A stretch of 64,000 bases of DNA from Aulostomus chinensis. Its lineage: Eukaryota; Chordata; Actinopteri; Syngnathiformes; Aulostomidae. The stretch covers positions 22,451,457 through 22,515,456 of the forward strand of contig JBBMOA010000007.1 of assembly GCA_037954235.1 (NCBI GenBank), in the 5' to 3' direction. Below the pieces are notes generated by a model. The model did not search any database and was not told where the DNA came from. It worked only from the letters and a program-made list of their open reading frames with translations. Numbering within the stretch: position 1 is the stretch's first letter; each line of letters begins with the position of its first letter. This document shows, piece after piece, positions 40,701 through 53,397 of this stretch. Made by a program: the position numbers and the translations under genes.

Positions 40701-43700
40701 AGTTGGGGCGCTCTTACTATTTCCCATCCATTGATTTATTTATGGCGGCCTCCCTCAATAACAATCATATGTATTATTTGTCTGGTTTATTCTTGTTGTT
40801 TTTTGTTTTTTTTTACTAAATAAAATTGGTAATTTTAGAGCGTTGATATGCACAGCTCTTTGTTCATAACTGGTGTACATGTTTTTTAGCAGCTTAGAGC
40901 AGGGAAATACAATATATTTCATTTAAGGATAAAATGACATGTTTAAACATTTCAGATATTTCAAATACTAAAATACAAGCTCTTCAGTTGGGGATTTTAC
41001 AAAAAAGTATGCTATTTAATTTGAATGCATGCAAGAGTGGCCTTAATCTCCATATCTAACTCCCAAAGAGCAAGCAAATAAGTACATTTTCCCAAAATTT
41101 CAACTGTCATATTATTATTATTATAGCTGTTGTATTTTTTGTAGACTAGGCGCCACTGCGAAATTGAATATACATTTAATATCACCTGGGGGCAAATTTA
41201 TGATGGCTGAAAGTCGTATGTTTTTGAAGTGAACAAGTTTGACTTTCGCGTGCTTCCCCCTCACTCCTTTTTTTTTCTGCGATGAAAGGATGAACAGTGT
41301 GTGATGATGACATCACATTTCCACTCTTCTTGTTACCTCTTGATGTGTAAACATGCAGCGAAAGAATGCCCCCACCCACCCTCACCCCTTCACCCATTCA
41401 TTAGCATATAACCGTAGCAACAGCTGCATTCCCACCTGTTCAGCTGCCAGCAGTCTGTCTTCCTCTTCCCCCTGCAACTCCTAGTCCACACCACACAACG
41501 CCACAGTGAAGCTCCCTCAGCCGTGGGAGAGTCTGCATGTTCTGTGTGGAATGTACTCAGATCCTACCTGCTTTAACTGTACTGTGTGGTTCAACCAAGG
41601 AAAGAAAGGCTTTTACAAATAGTATGTCTGGAAAAAACACAAATGTGTATGTGGAAGTTTTGTTTAGAAACATTTAGACAGTGGCTATTTTTACATGGAT
41701 GGCAATATTCCATAATTAATCAAATTAAGACAGTATGCTGGATAACAGACTGCCATGTAAACAGGGATTTCTCTGGACCTTAACCTGAATTAAGGTCATG
41801 AGTAAGCATTAATGATGGCACGGAGAATTCCAAGCAGAGTTACATTTATAGCAAGATAAAGTCTGGTGTTTTTGCACCCTTTTGTGACAAGTACGGAAGT
41901 CAGACTGCTTCGTGATTCAGCTCCAGCTCTGGCTCTTCGCACAGTTATTTGCATAATTGTCAACAAACATTCAGAATATACCATGGAAGCTGCAGGTTTG
42001 AGGTCGAATTCTGGACGGAAACTTGAATGTAGAACTTAGGCATACACTGGAAAGCATCTTCAGACTCTAGATGTACTTTATTAGACTTTTTATTAGATGC
42101 TCTGTCACACATACAGAGGAATATGAATGGAATATTAACCAAAATATTATTTATGTAGCATCGTGTCAATAGTTGAATTATTACCATCCATGTAAACCAG
42201 TCTCTCTTGTTTTTAATGTTTTTCGACTGTGTCAGCCGGCACATTGGATTTGAAATGAAACTGTATCAGGGTGGGAACAAAGGCATGTAGTCCACTTTAG
42301 ACATACACATCCTCACCTTTGCAATTCAATACATGTCACCAAATATAGATGAAGATTTGACATTATGGCTCTTTGTCATTTCAAATCAAATGTGAGTACA
42401 AAGACCAAACAAACGATGGTGTCAAACAGGTATGGTCTACCCTGGTATTTATTTATTTGTTTTTGAAACATTGGGCATAGTGGATGAATGTGATGAATGA
42501 ATGAATTTTCTGGAGAAATGGGATCCAATGCAGTTCAAATAATGTGACACGATTGAGCAGTGCAGCTTTTTTGGAGCTTAAAAGAAGTAGAGTGGTATGA
42601 ATAGTAACTGAAAAGAGGTTTTCCTTTTTCTTTGCTAAATGTATCAAAGTGTATAAAAACACCAACTAGTTTAGGCTGTACTCTGAAATAGTCTGGAAAT
42701 AACCACAGTGTAGTCTGAGATCGTGCTGGAGCAGTCTTTCGGGTTTCATTTACCTGTCATTGCTTCATGGTTACAGTAACTACACACCTCTTTACAATTT
42801 TTCCTGTGTTGTATTTGGTAATGTATGTTAAAACCTATTGCACTTTGGCTAAACAAAACACTCAGTTGACCGCAGCTACCAGAAAGGCACATTCCTTGGA
42901 CCTATTAGCTGCAGGGTCTGTGCTGGAGAGCAAAACAGCCGATGAGCTAACTCTCCAGTGCAGTAAGCAAGATTGTTTTACATGTCTTCCCTTTGAATTT
43001 TTAATAAAACCACTGTGTTTTGTGGATGGAGGAAAAAGGACTGCGGGTCATGAAAGACGAGGGATCTTTGGAGAAAGAACTGTGTTTAGGCTGGCTGCCC
43101 TCCCACTGTTGGTTTGCTAACTTGGATTGTCTGATTATAGGAAATATGAGTTTCTACCCAAGGACAAAAGTTCTGTGGCTCAATGAGAGAGCGTTATAAT
43201 GACACTGCATTAGATCTCCAGATTCTAATGTGTATGTTCACTTATGGTGTCTCCGTCTAATGTTTCTGTCTTCTTTCACAGCTGAGTCCAGAAGACTACA
43301 GAGAACATGCCTACACATGCCTGCCAGAAGAGGTGGACATTGATGTGAGCTCCGTGTTGCACTCTTCATGACATGATGATGCATGCAGCTTCACAAATCC
43401 TGTTTATTGTTTGTTTTTGTTTTTTTGTCCTCAGACCAAACTTAGCAGGTTGTGTGAGCAGGATAAAGTGGTGAGGACAACAGAGGACAAACTTCAGCAG
43501 CTTTTCAGAGAGAAGGTGACTTAAGATCTTTCATCATTATAGACTTTCACAACACACTGTTTAAAGAGGTCAGACAAGACAAGAATACACAAAGAAAAAA
43601 ATTCTCTGACGTCTTTGGACTAAAGATAGCTTGCGGTCAATTTATTTTTGCAAAAATTTGAAGGCTGGATTTTATTTTTCCGCAATTATTTAACATTTTA

Positions 43701-46700
43701 AACTTTTGAATTACATGATGAAATAGAGGGGTGTGCCATAAAACATAGCTCCATGGAATCAGATCCTACACTTTTAAGATGAAGTGAATTTACCAGTAGG
43801 ATACAAGTGTGCCTCAACCATATAATCTTAAGCAGACCACATACCACCTCCACTGTCAGCACATTGTAACGTTCTGTTGGTTGCTGTGGAATGTTGACAG
43901 GAAATGAAGGCAAATAGAGAAGATTTCACTAGGACCTGTTTGTTTGGTCCAAACCCCAAACATTGATTGATTTGTCATATAATTTTTTTTTTTTTTGTCA
44001 GTCAGTACAAAATGAGCCAGTCTGTACTCAGGAAAATACAAACTTTGGCTGTTTCAATGGCCTGAAGTCTGTTTATTTGCTGACTTTGCATGTTCTAGTT
44101 TTATCATGCCTCCATACTTGGAAAGGCTGTGGCTCAAGGCCCCCCCCATCCTCAACAACACAAAATATCACCAACGCCCAGAGGAAATCGCTTCACTTTG
44201 AACTGATTAGATTTTGATGTTCAATGGTTAAGGTCAGGATTGCTGCACAAATCACTGTTTTAGCTTAAATCAGAAGCTAATTACCACACAAATGTCTAAT
44301 GGCATGAAATTATGAAACAATGACATTTTAGTCCCCATAGGTCAAATGTCTACTGCAGCGTGGCTTCATCATCTTTTTTAAAAACTAATTTTCACATTTT
44401 ATCAAAGAAAACACTTAGACCTTTTGATAAATTCTGCACTATAAATATAGTACACTGATGGATGTGAACTGCACCTGGGCTGGTTGGTGGAGACGCACTG
44501 TACAGTTTGATTTATTTTGTGTTCCTTCAGCACACCCTGGAGACGGCACTGCTGTCTGCCAGCCAGGAGATCGAGATGGGCTCTGATAGCCCCACTGCCA
44601 TGCAGAGTGTCATCCAGCAGAGAGACTTACTGCAGAGCGGCCTGCTAAGCACCTGCAGAGAGCTGTCCAGAGTCACAAATGTGAGCATACACACCCATAT
44701 ATTTTGGACAGTCCCCATTTACTTCAGGAAGAATGCTTCAGGGATTTTAGCTTTTGATTGCTTGTTTTAACAAAGTGTATCAATCCCAAACCAGGAGCTT
44801 GAGCGGTCATGGAGGGAGTATGACAAGCTGGAAGGAGATGTGACTCTGGCTAAGAACAACCTTCTGGAGCAGCTTGAAGCACTAGGAAGCCCCCAGGTTG
44901 GATGATTCTTGAGACTGAAACTCCACCACTTTCATCTTGCACTGCTTTTTGCTGCCTTACATGGCATGATTTGAGTAGATAAACTGTGCTGTAGAGCTTC
45001 AAAGACAGCTGAAAATACAACAGATTCCCTTGAAGACTCATCTTTTTTTGTAGACACTTTTTTGACTTTGGGGGAAAGTACAGGTTTTTCGCTCTTACGC
45101 CCTGAGCTGATTGTGGAGGGAGGTAACTGAGAGATCAAAACAACATAGTGAGTGATGAGTGTAGTGATGATAAAGCCGGTCTTAATTAAGTCTGTCTTTT
45201 ATCTTGTCCTCCATCATGGGGGAGATGTAGCGACAGAGAGAAACCGCTCAAACACCTATCTCCCATTGAGCCTGAGTCAGAGCCAATGCTAATTCAAGAG
45301 TTGAAGTCAGTCAGAGTAGGGAGCCTGGACATCCTCTTCTTTCGTGCCCTTCACACACACACGCATGCGTGGGGGGTGGCAATGATGTGTCGTTTTGTCT
45401 TGCTCTTTCTGCTCTCTCTGCTCAAATTAATTTATTATTTTAATCCATTTTGTAAACTAACCCCAAAAGACAATTGCTTATTATTGTTCTCTTTGCTGAT
45501 ATGAATTGCCACTGCATTTGCAATGTCTTTCATATCTATTGGATATTATGGTAAAAAGATTCTGCTGATATTATAGGAGTTTTCAGGAGGTATTTTGGAG
45601 CTGACAGCATCTTATGGTACTTGCAGTGCTCCATACTTTTTGTTTTTAAATTCAAAACACTGCTTCAGTGGAAGCGGACTTAAAATAAACCTTGGACTGG
45701 ACTGTGATTTGATCTGCTTCAGAGGCACAGAATCAGCTCCAGCCGACTGAAGTTGGCTTTGTTTGTTAATGAATAGCATGTGTTGACTTGGTGATATATT
45801 CCCTGTGTTTGAAGAGAAGTCTTTTTAACTCAAGTTAAAACAAAAATTGATTTTATTTCTCATGTTGCTCTGATGTCACTCTTCCATCCAACCCTTCTCT
45901 CTTGCTCGTTTCTTGAAATTCCTCCCTGTACCTCATTCTGACTCCAGCATGGTCGTCCCTCATCAGCTGCTCCTGCATCAGCTGCTTGTGCAGGTGCTGT
46001 AATGTTTCTGAACTTGTTTGTCTCTTCTGTGTTCAAACAGACTGAGCCCCCCAGCCAGCAGCATGTCCGCATCCAGAAAGAACTGTGGAGGATCCAAGAT
46101 GTGATGGAGGCTCTCAATAAACACAAAGCCCAGAGAAATGCTATCGACGGGATGAACTTCTACGGGTCCAAGAACAACTTCAGCAAGCAGAAAACTGAGG
46201 TGAAGAACCACTTTATAAAACAAACCTGCACTCTTGGTTATACTTAAATGCAGTGTTGTAATCGTGACCTTTCACAACATACTGTATATAACACTCTAGC
46301 CACGTATGACGACATGATACATTTAGTTGTGTTGTTAAAAGGGTTTGAAATAGATTCTGAGATACACTACCGTTGCCATTGTCAGTGCCATTTTATCACC
46401 TAATTTGAAGTAAATCATTTTTGACAATTGTTCCTAAATTTAAACTTTAAAAATAGTTGTAATAGGTGCTCATTCTTGCCAATCAAGATCTGGTGTTAAC
46501 ACTGAATTATTAATGTGTGTGTGTAAGGCCTTAGCTTTTCTGAGATTCTTCGTAATTATTGCTGTGTGTTGAAGATGGCAGCCCTGCAGATGGTCAGTAA
46601 GGTGGATTCTATCTGAGTGGACATGTCCATCACCCAGTAACAGCATGTGGAGTTCTTGGTAGCTTATCAGCTGGTTTGCCCATCTCCTGGGCCAGAGCTA

Positions 46701-49700
46701 CTCTGGACCAGATGGTAGTAGCCCTGGGCGTATATGGTGGCGCCATATGTCACCGTGCTTCCTCTCCTGTCGTCTGTCGTGCACTGTATGATTCCTGTAG
46801 GAGGAGGACTTGGTACCCCCGCGGCCACCCTTACCTCAGTCCTACAAACCCAACCCCCCCACTGTGCCCCCAATGCCCTCGCACGCTGGTGTGCGCACTC
46901 CATCACTCCACAGATCAGAGGACAGGAAGGCCACTAACAGGAATGGCACGCACAGCGTAAGCTTATCGACTTGCTGACCCTGCCTTCAGTTGTGTTCAGA
47001 CCACCTCACCGCCCGTGAAGCTTTTTGCACTTTAAATTTAAAGGATTTCCCATGTTTTGGTTGGATCATATTCCTTTATTTATTTGATGTCATACTTCCA
47101 TCTTCTTTTTTTGTTCAGTCAGTTGGATTAAGCCTTACCAGTATTTGTTTTCTGTTTTTCATTGAAATGCCCTGTCTTCATTTTCAGTGTCTTTGTGTTT
47201 AAAGCTTTTCTAGAAGTTGACAGATTTTTGGGTGTCCTGTCTTTGGTTTCAAATTAAGCCATGTCTCACTTTGAATGTGTCTGCCTGCTGTCTGATTTTT
47301 AACTTGGCTGTAAAACAGCGTGCTCAACTGAAAAAACTGTGTTTATTTTCCAGTCTGTATTCAGCCATGTCTTAAGATGTCTTGGTTTGTAACAGCATCA
47401 TCTTTTAGAAAAAGGATTTCAGTTTGCCACTTTTCTTTGAAGTCATTTTGTAAGAGAAAATGTCCTTTTTCAAATGCATGATATATATCTCCATTTGGAA
47501 CCAAACTCCCTATGATGATAAGCAAGAGTCATTCTGACTGTGTGCTGAACTAGCTGTTTCTTTCTCATTTGCAGGGTCCAGATTACAGGCTGTACAAGAG
47601 CGAACCAGAGCTCACAACAGTGGCTGAAGTGGATGAGAGCAATGGAGAGGACAGATCTGAGCACCCAGCTGACTATCCTGCAAGCAAAGGTTATAATACT
47701 AGAGTTGCTGATAACTGAACAGTTTTCAAATACTTTGTACTTTTTTGTTCAGAATTATTTCCAATACTTGAAACAGAGCATAAAAACAAGGCCAAGTCTG
47801 AATTTTCTCCATCTTAGACTATAAGCTGGGTCAGTAACAGTTTTCAAGATCAGATGAATATAATCTTTACTCTCCTTACCACATTCAGTATTTTCAGGGT
47901 CTATTTTTTAATTATTTGGAACAGTTACAGTAAATAGGTTTGGTTGAAGATAAGTCTGAGCTGGATCTAAGTAGAAGCTTTCTTTCACTGACCTCTTGTG
48001 TCTTTTACCTGCTAGGGATGTCCTACCCAGTGGGCATCGTTCCACCAAGGACCAAATCTCCAGTGCCCGAATCTTCCTCCATAGCTTCATATGTTACCCT
48101 TAGGAAGAGCAAGAAGCCTGACTCCAGAACGGTCAGTCCTTGGACTCAAGTCTTGATTTTTCTGGCTGTATGGGAGAATTGCTCTTGAAAATGTAACTGC
48201 TTCACCCAGTTCTTTCTCATGTTGCTGTGCATCGTTGGGTCTCAACTTTAAAATTCAAAATAGGAGCAAACCAGATAAAAATTATTATTGAATACTTTTT
48301 GCATCCTGCAACCATGAGCCATCGTGTCAACAAGTTAATGTCTTTTAATTGCTTTTGCTGCCCTCCTAATAGCTTGTTTTAGTTATTAGGCTGCATGTCT
48401 AAAGCTCACGTGGCGAGGGTGTAACTCGTACACTCAAAACCAGGCCGTCATAAAATAAATGCCATGCTTGGTTTATACAGTTTCCACCCTCAGACACTAT
48501 CAACTTAAATATACTACTAACCATGTTATTAGTGCACCACACTGCAGGGTGTGTCCTGTTTTCAGTTTGTACGTGTGGACTTATAGTATAAATTCAACTA
48601 AATTAACTTTGTGGAATGTCTGCTGCTTTATGTACTGTACATACTTAAAAACTACTGCTTAAACAGGACCCAGGGATTTCTGTGGGACTTAAAACATGGG
48701 CAGCTTCACCAAGATTTATATTATTATATATTATTATAGACGGCATCTGCTGTAAAACATGGTATATTGAGGAATATCCCTGGTTTTCTCACAGTTACGT
48801 TGTCTGTGTCTTTAGTTTAAATGTTTGGAGTGCCTCATCTGTACATAGTGACAAAGGAAACCAACTTCCAATGCAGCTGTATAGCTGTACATTTGTGCAT
48901 CACCTGCCTCGCAGTTCAAATTACGTTGTTGAAATTTTAGTCATCCGATATATGCTTGGACACTCTTTCTAATAACAAAATTCAATTATTATAAAATGCA
49001 GAATTCAGATGAATTCAACTGAAAAACACGAGTTTGGAGGAACAACTGAAAAAAATTGTAACATAGTTACAATAGTGTCATAAGCTTATGGAGTTCAGGT
49101 TAGGCTCTTGGGTACCAGCCTCTTGAACAATCTGGACAGTGGAGGCAGCGTCCTGGAGCGCTGGACTGAATCCAGTTTTGTCAGCCCCTCTAGCATGGCA
49201 CAATCCTGAGAGCGAACAACTTCTTACTTCACTTCACATTGTCTCCTGCTCAGGCATGAAATGGCCTCCAGTTTCTCTGAGTTCACCCATGTGTGCCAAC
49301 AGGAGCGTGTCAGTGCACAGCAGCCATTCAGGTTTTTTCCATATGTGTTTGCACTTCTGCTCATTTGGTTCTACGTGAGTGAACACTGAAGAGTCATTAA
49401 GAGTCGTTAGTTGGTCCTTATGGACTGATAACTGTATTTAGAGAAGCAAGCATTTTCCTCAGTGTATGTAGAGACCATGCAGTTATTTTGCTTAGGCAGG
49501 TTTGAACTATTTTTATGAATATTCACTGCAAATGATGCAGCATGAAATCTGACCCAGCCACACCATTATGCCACCTACACCCCCGCAAACCCAAGAACAT
49601 GTTACCGTCAGTTTATTGAGTGTTTGTCCCTGTGGCCTGCGTTTTTGCCTATGGTTGTCTGCTAGCAGGACCGTCCACGCAGTGCAGTGGAGCAGCAGCT

Positions 49701-51631
49701 GTGTGCTGTGGAGAGCGGCCGGCCAAGAATGAGCGTAGAGGAGCAGCTGGAGAGGATTCGCCGCCACCAGCAGGGTGCACTCAGGGAGAAGAAAAAAGGC
49801 CTCAGCATTCGGGGTAGCAGCGAGGAGAATGTTCTGTCACGCAGTCAATCATTTACTAAAGAAAACCATTTACGCAGCGTGCAGGTATAAATACAACAGT
49901 CAATATTAAGACACTTAGATTCACAAATGGGTTTAAATCTAATCCTGCAATCATGTCACATGATCTTATCTTTCTGTATTTTATTTTTTTAATCTGAATC
50001 TTTTGTAGTCTCAAATGAGGCGCAGAGATGTGGTGATGAGCAGTGACATTCAGGAGCTGGAGGCTTCTCTCAGGCAGCAGGAGGTGGTGAGGGAGCAGGA
50101 GACTCCTGCAGAGGAGATAGCTCGTCTCAAAGAGGCCTCGCACTCCGACCGCTTTAACATGGACAGAGAAGTAAGGTGTAGCCGTTGGCTGACTTACTCT
50201 TTAGACATTATATGATAAATAGTATGTAAAATAACAGGAAAATAACTCAGAAATTGTTGACAAACAACTCATCGGGTATCATGCAAACAACAACAAAAAA
50301 ACGACTCCGGTATTAACTCAGATTAAGATATCGATTGTGAACATCTCACATTACATTTATGGTGTATTTGTAGTACAGTGTTGATTTTAAATTTGCATTT
50401 TTGACACTTCAATGTTTTTTTCTTCTTCTTGCATTTCCAAAGCTTTCTGTGCCTGACAAAGTGCTGATTCCTGAGCGTTACTTGGAGTCAGACCCAGAAG
50501 AGGCGCTGAGCCCTGAGCAGGAGGCTGATAAGCAGAGAAAAGTTGACCGCATCAAAGCTCTCATCGCCAAAAACAGGTACACAGACATCTGTGATCTCTC
50601 TGTGTCAGTGGACTTCAGATGTCAGAAGAAAAAAATACTTTGGTTCCTAATTCATGCCAAAATCCTGAAAATGTGACAGTGCTTGTTTTTCCTGAAAGCA
50701 CTGAAGGTGTAGAAGATGCCGAGATACTTCCCAAGATAAAATCATGGTCAGGGGCAGTTGCAGGTGCAGCAACAGTCTGTTTGTGGATTTGTGGAAGGAA
50801 AAAGAAAAACACAGGAGAACTATTGACACAGCAGGGTTCTGTTAGTGTGTGGTCACAGGAGAGAATATGTGTGATGGACAGTGGGTACTATTGTGGTCTG
50901 AGATAAAAAACTACTCAGGCTCAAAAAGTGATGCCACCACAGTACAGTACATGGACCTGTTTGTTAACACTTGAGGCTGTTAATTGTTGCAGAAATCCTA
51001 AAGCTCCCCAAAGACCACGATCAGTTCCAGTGGGAGGTAGCTGTGTAGTGCTTCCCTTAATGAAGTGCGTTTATTTCCTTTTTTATTCAGTAATGAGGTG
51101 ATCACCACTATTTGATTCTTTGTCTTTTAGCAGGATAACACCATACCTCTTTGGTGTGTTGCTCTGTAGTTGTTTCATGAATGAATTTGGGTGAAGAATC
51201 ATGGAAATTTGTTGGTACCAGCATGTACTACAAAATTTCTGGTGATGTGACAGCTCGAGTGTAATGTAAGTTTGCTGGAGCTGTTGCTATTAGTTACAGA
51301 TCCTCTGTTGAGAGGAGTATTTGTGGAGGTAATGTTTCCTCTTTGATGTCATCCATGTAACTCTCTCCAGAGGTGAGGGGTAAGAATGCAATCATAGCAG
51401 GTCGTTGCCGTAGATGTCTCGAAAGGAGCTGCACTTCCTGCCTGCTCTTTCCATACAGATGAGTTCCTTAGATGTGCAGAAAAGTCAGTTTCATCTGCTT
51501 CCACTGTGACATTTCATTCTAAATGTCAGTCCTGTTGAATTTAATTAAACGATGAAGCATATTTTTCCTTAGATAATTGTTTATTCCACATTTTATTTAA
51601 GAAAATTTGTGCCATGCCTAATACGCAGGAC

Positions 51632-51671
<40 letters not shown>

Positions 51672-53365
51672 AATGTGTGTGTGTCAATGTGTGTGCTCCA
51701 AGCATGCAGAATACGCTGCCTAATATGGCTTTAAGCCCAGAGGAGACTGAAGAGGAGGTCAACGTGCAAGAGAAGGAGAAGATGATTAATATCTCCTATG
51801 AGCTGGCTGCAGAGGCCTCCAAACGCAGCAAGCTGGTAGCAGGTAAATCTCCTGAGAGGGAGGAGGGAGGGGAAGCAAAAGACGCACTTTATAAAAAGAA
51901 AACTCGTGGAACGAAAGTTTTAATGACCTGAGCAACCTTTTGTTGCAGTTACTGCCATTGTTATATTTCACACTCCTACACACACTGTAACCTCAGGAGT
52001 CTTCATTAAAGGACATCTTAAAACAAGTCACGTGCCTACACTGTATGTACATTAAAACAGGATTTGTTCCCTGTCATCCTTCATCCTCCTTATATTAACA
52101 CAGAAAATCCACAATCTTCCTCCTGTGCAAATATATATCCCAAAAATCATCTCTTACTTTGTAACTTACGCTGATAAAGTTTGGGGCAAAGATGAATCCT
52201 GTCATGATTCATGTCCCACAAACTGGAATTATCTGCTGTGTAAATTGTTAGACATTTAATTCCCGTTAAATCAGATGCGTATTTGAACAAAGGATGCATA
52301 CATTGTAAACTCAGGGAGTACAATTTACTGCTGACATCTGCAGATGATAAAGGAGAGCGAGGTGCGGTCTCAGGGTGCTGGGATATGCAGCACTCGAGTG
52401 TGTGTCAGTATCAAAGAGAATGAGGAAAAGAAGACATTAAAAGTCAGTGAGTTGAAAAGTGTTGTGATATGAAACATTCCAAATCAAATCACTTCAAGTT
52501 TAATGAAATGAAATAATTGGCGCTGTTCATATAACGACTTAAAGACTAAATTCCAGTGTAGTCATGTTGAGACGGGGGTTCGTGAGTAAACTGCAGCTGT
52601 GACCTTAAGTTCAGTGTCCTGCAATCAGTTGAAGAGATATGGGTCTCTTCAGCCGTGCCGGGTGTGTTTAGCTTTACTACTTGACAAATTAATGACCAAA
52701 GGTGAGAAGGGCAGAAGGGTTTTCATCCTGGTATCAGCAATAGCTCAGTCCTGCTCTGTTTCAGCATTCTAATCCGGGCACACACATTCTGTCATAGTCT
52801 TAATCCACGCAGAGGAAACAGGCAGCCAAATGTTTTTTTATATATATTTTTTAAGTTGTAGAGTTACATTTTCCCAAATATTTTCCAGCTGTTTCATTTG
52901 ATGAAACATCATGATGGGGATGAAGGTGAATACAACTTAAATAGGTTAACTTGTTTACTAAACATTTCATTGCATTTTTACATCAGAAGTCCGCGAGAGC
53001 ACAGTTTTTACACCATGGAAATAAACCAAAAATGTTGCGTTATACACAACATGGATAAATGGTTGATCTTGCGCAATTTCATGATATCATTAAACTTTGT
53101 CTTTGGCGATTTTTTTTTAATTTTTTTTTTTTTAGACCCCCCTAGTAGTAGAAATACTGTGAGTTTACTTTGCACAGACTGAGGAATGTTGATTTGCGTC
53201 CCTTGTTTCTTCCTTAAAAAGGGAACTCAAAACCAACTTTCAATTGTGAAATTATTTAAATGCACTCATGAGCATCTGATGATTACTGTTTCAAGACCAG
53301 AGTGAACTATTGTGAAAATGTCTTTTAACTTTATTAACTTTTGTGACCATTTAGTTAGTAGTAAC

Positions 53366-53397
<32 letters not shown>

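Noticed and set aside
42767..43120. 117-codon open frame in a plekha5 intron
   Set aside because: No similarity recognised. It is not joined by plausible splice sites and its composition is not coding-like.
51711..51842. Acceptor at 51709-51710 (GCATGCAG) for the penultimate plekha5 exon
   Set aside because: It would put the exon out of frame after the donor at 50576. The AG at 51701-51702 keeps frame and yields the family-like SMQN.
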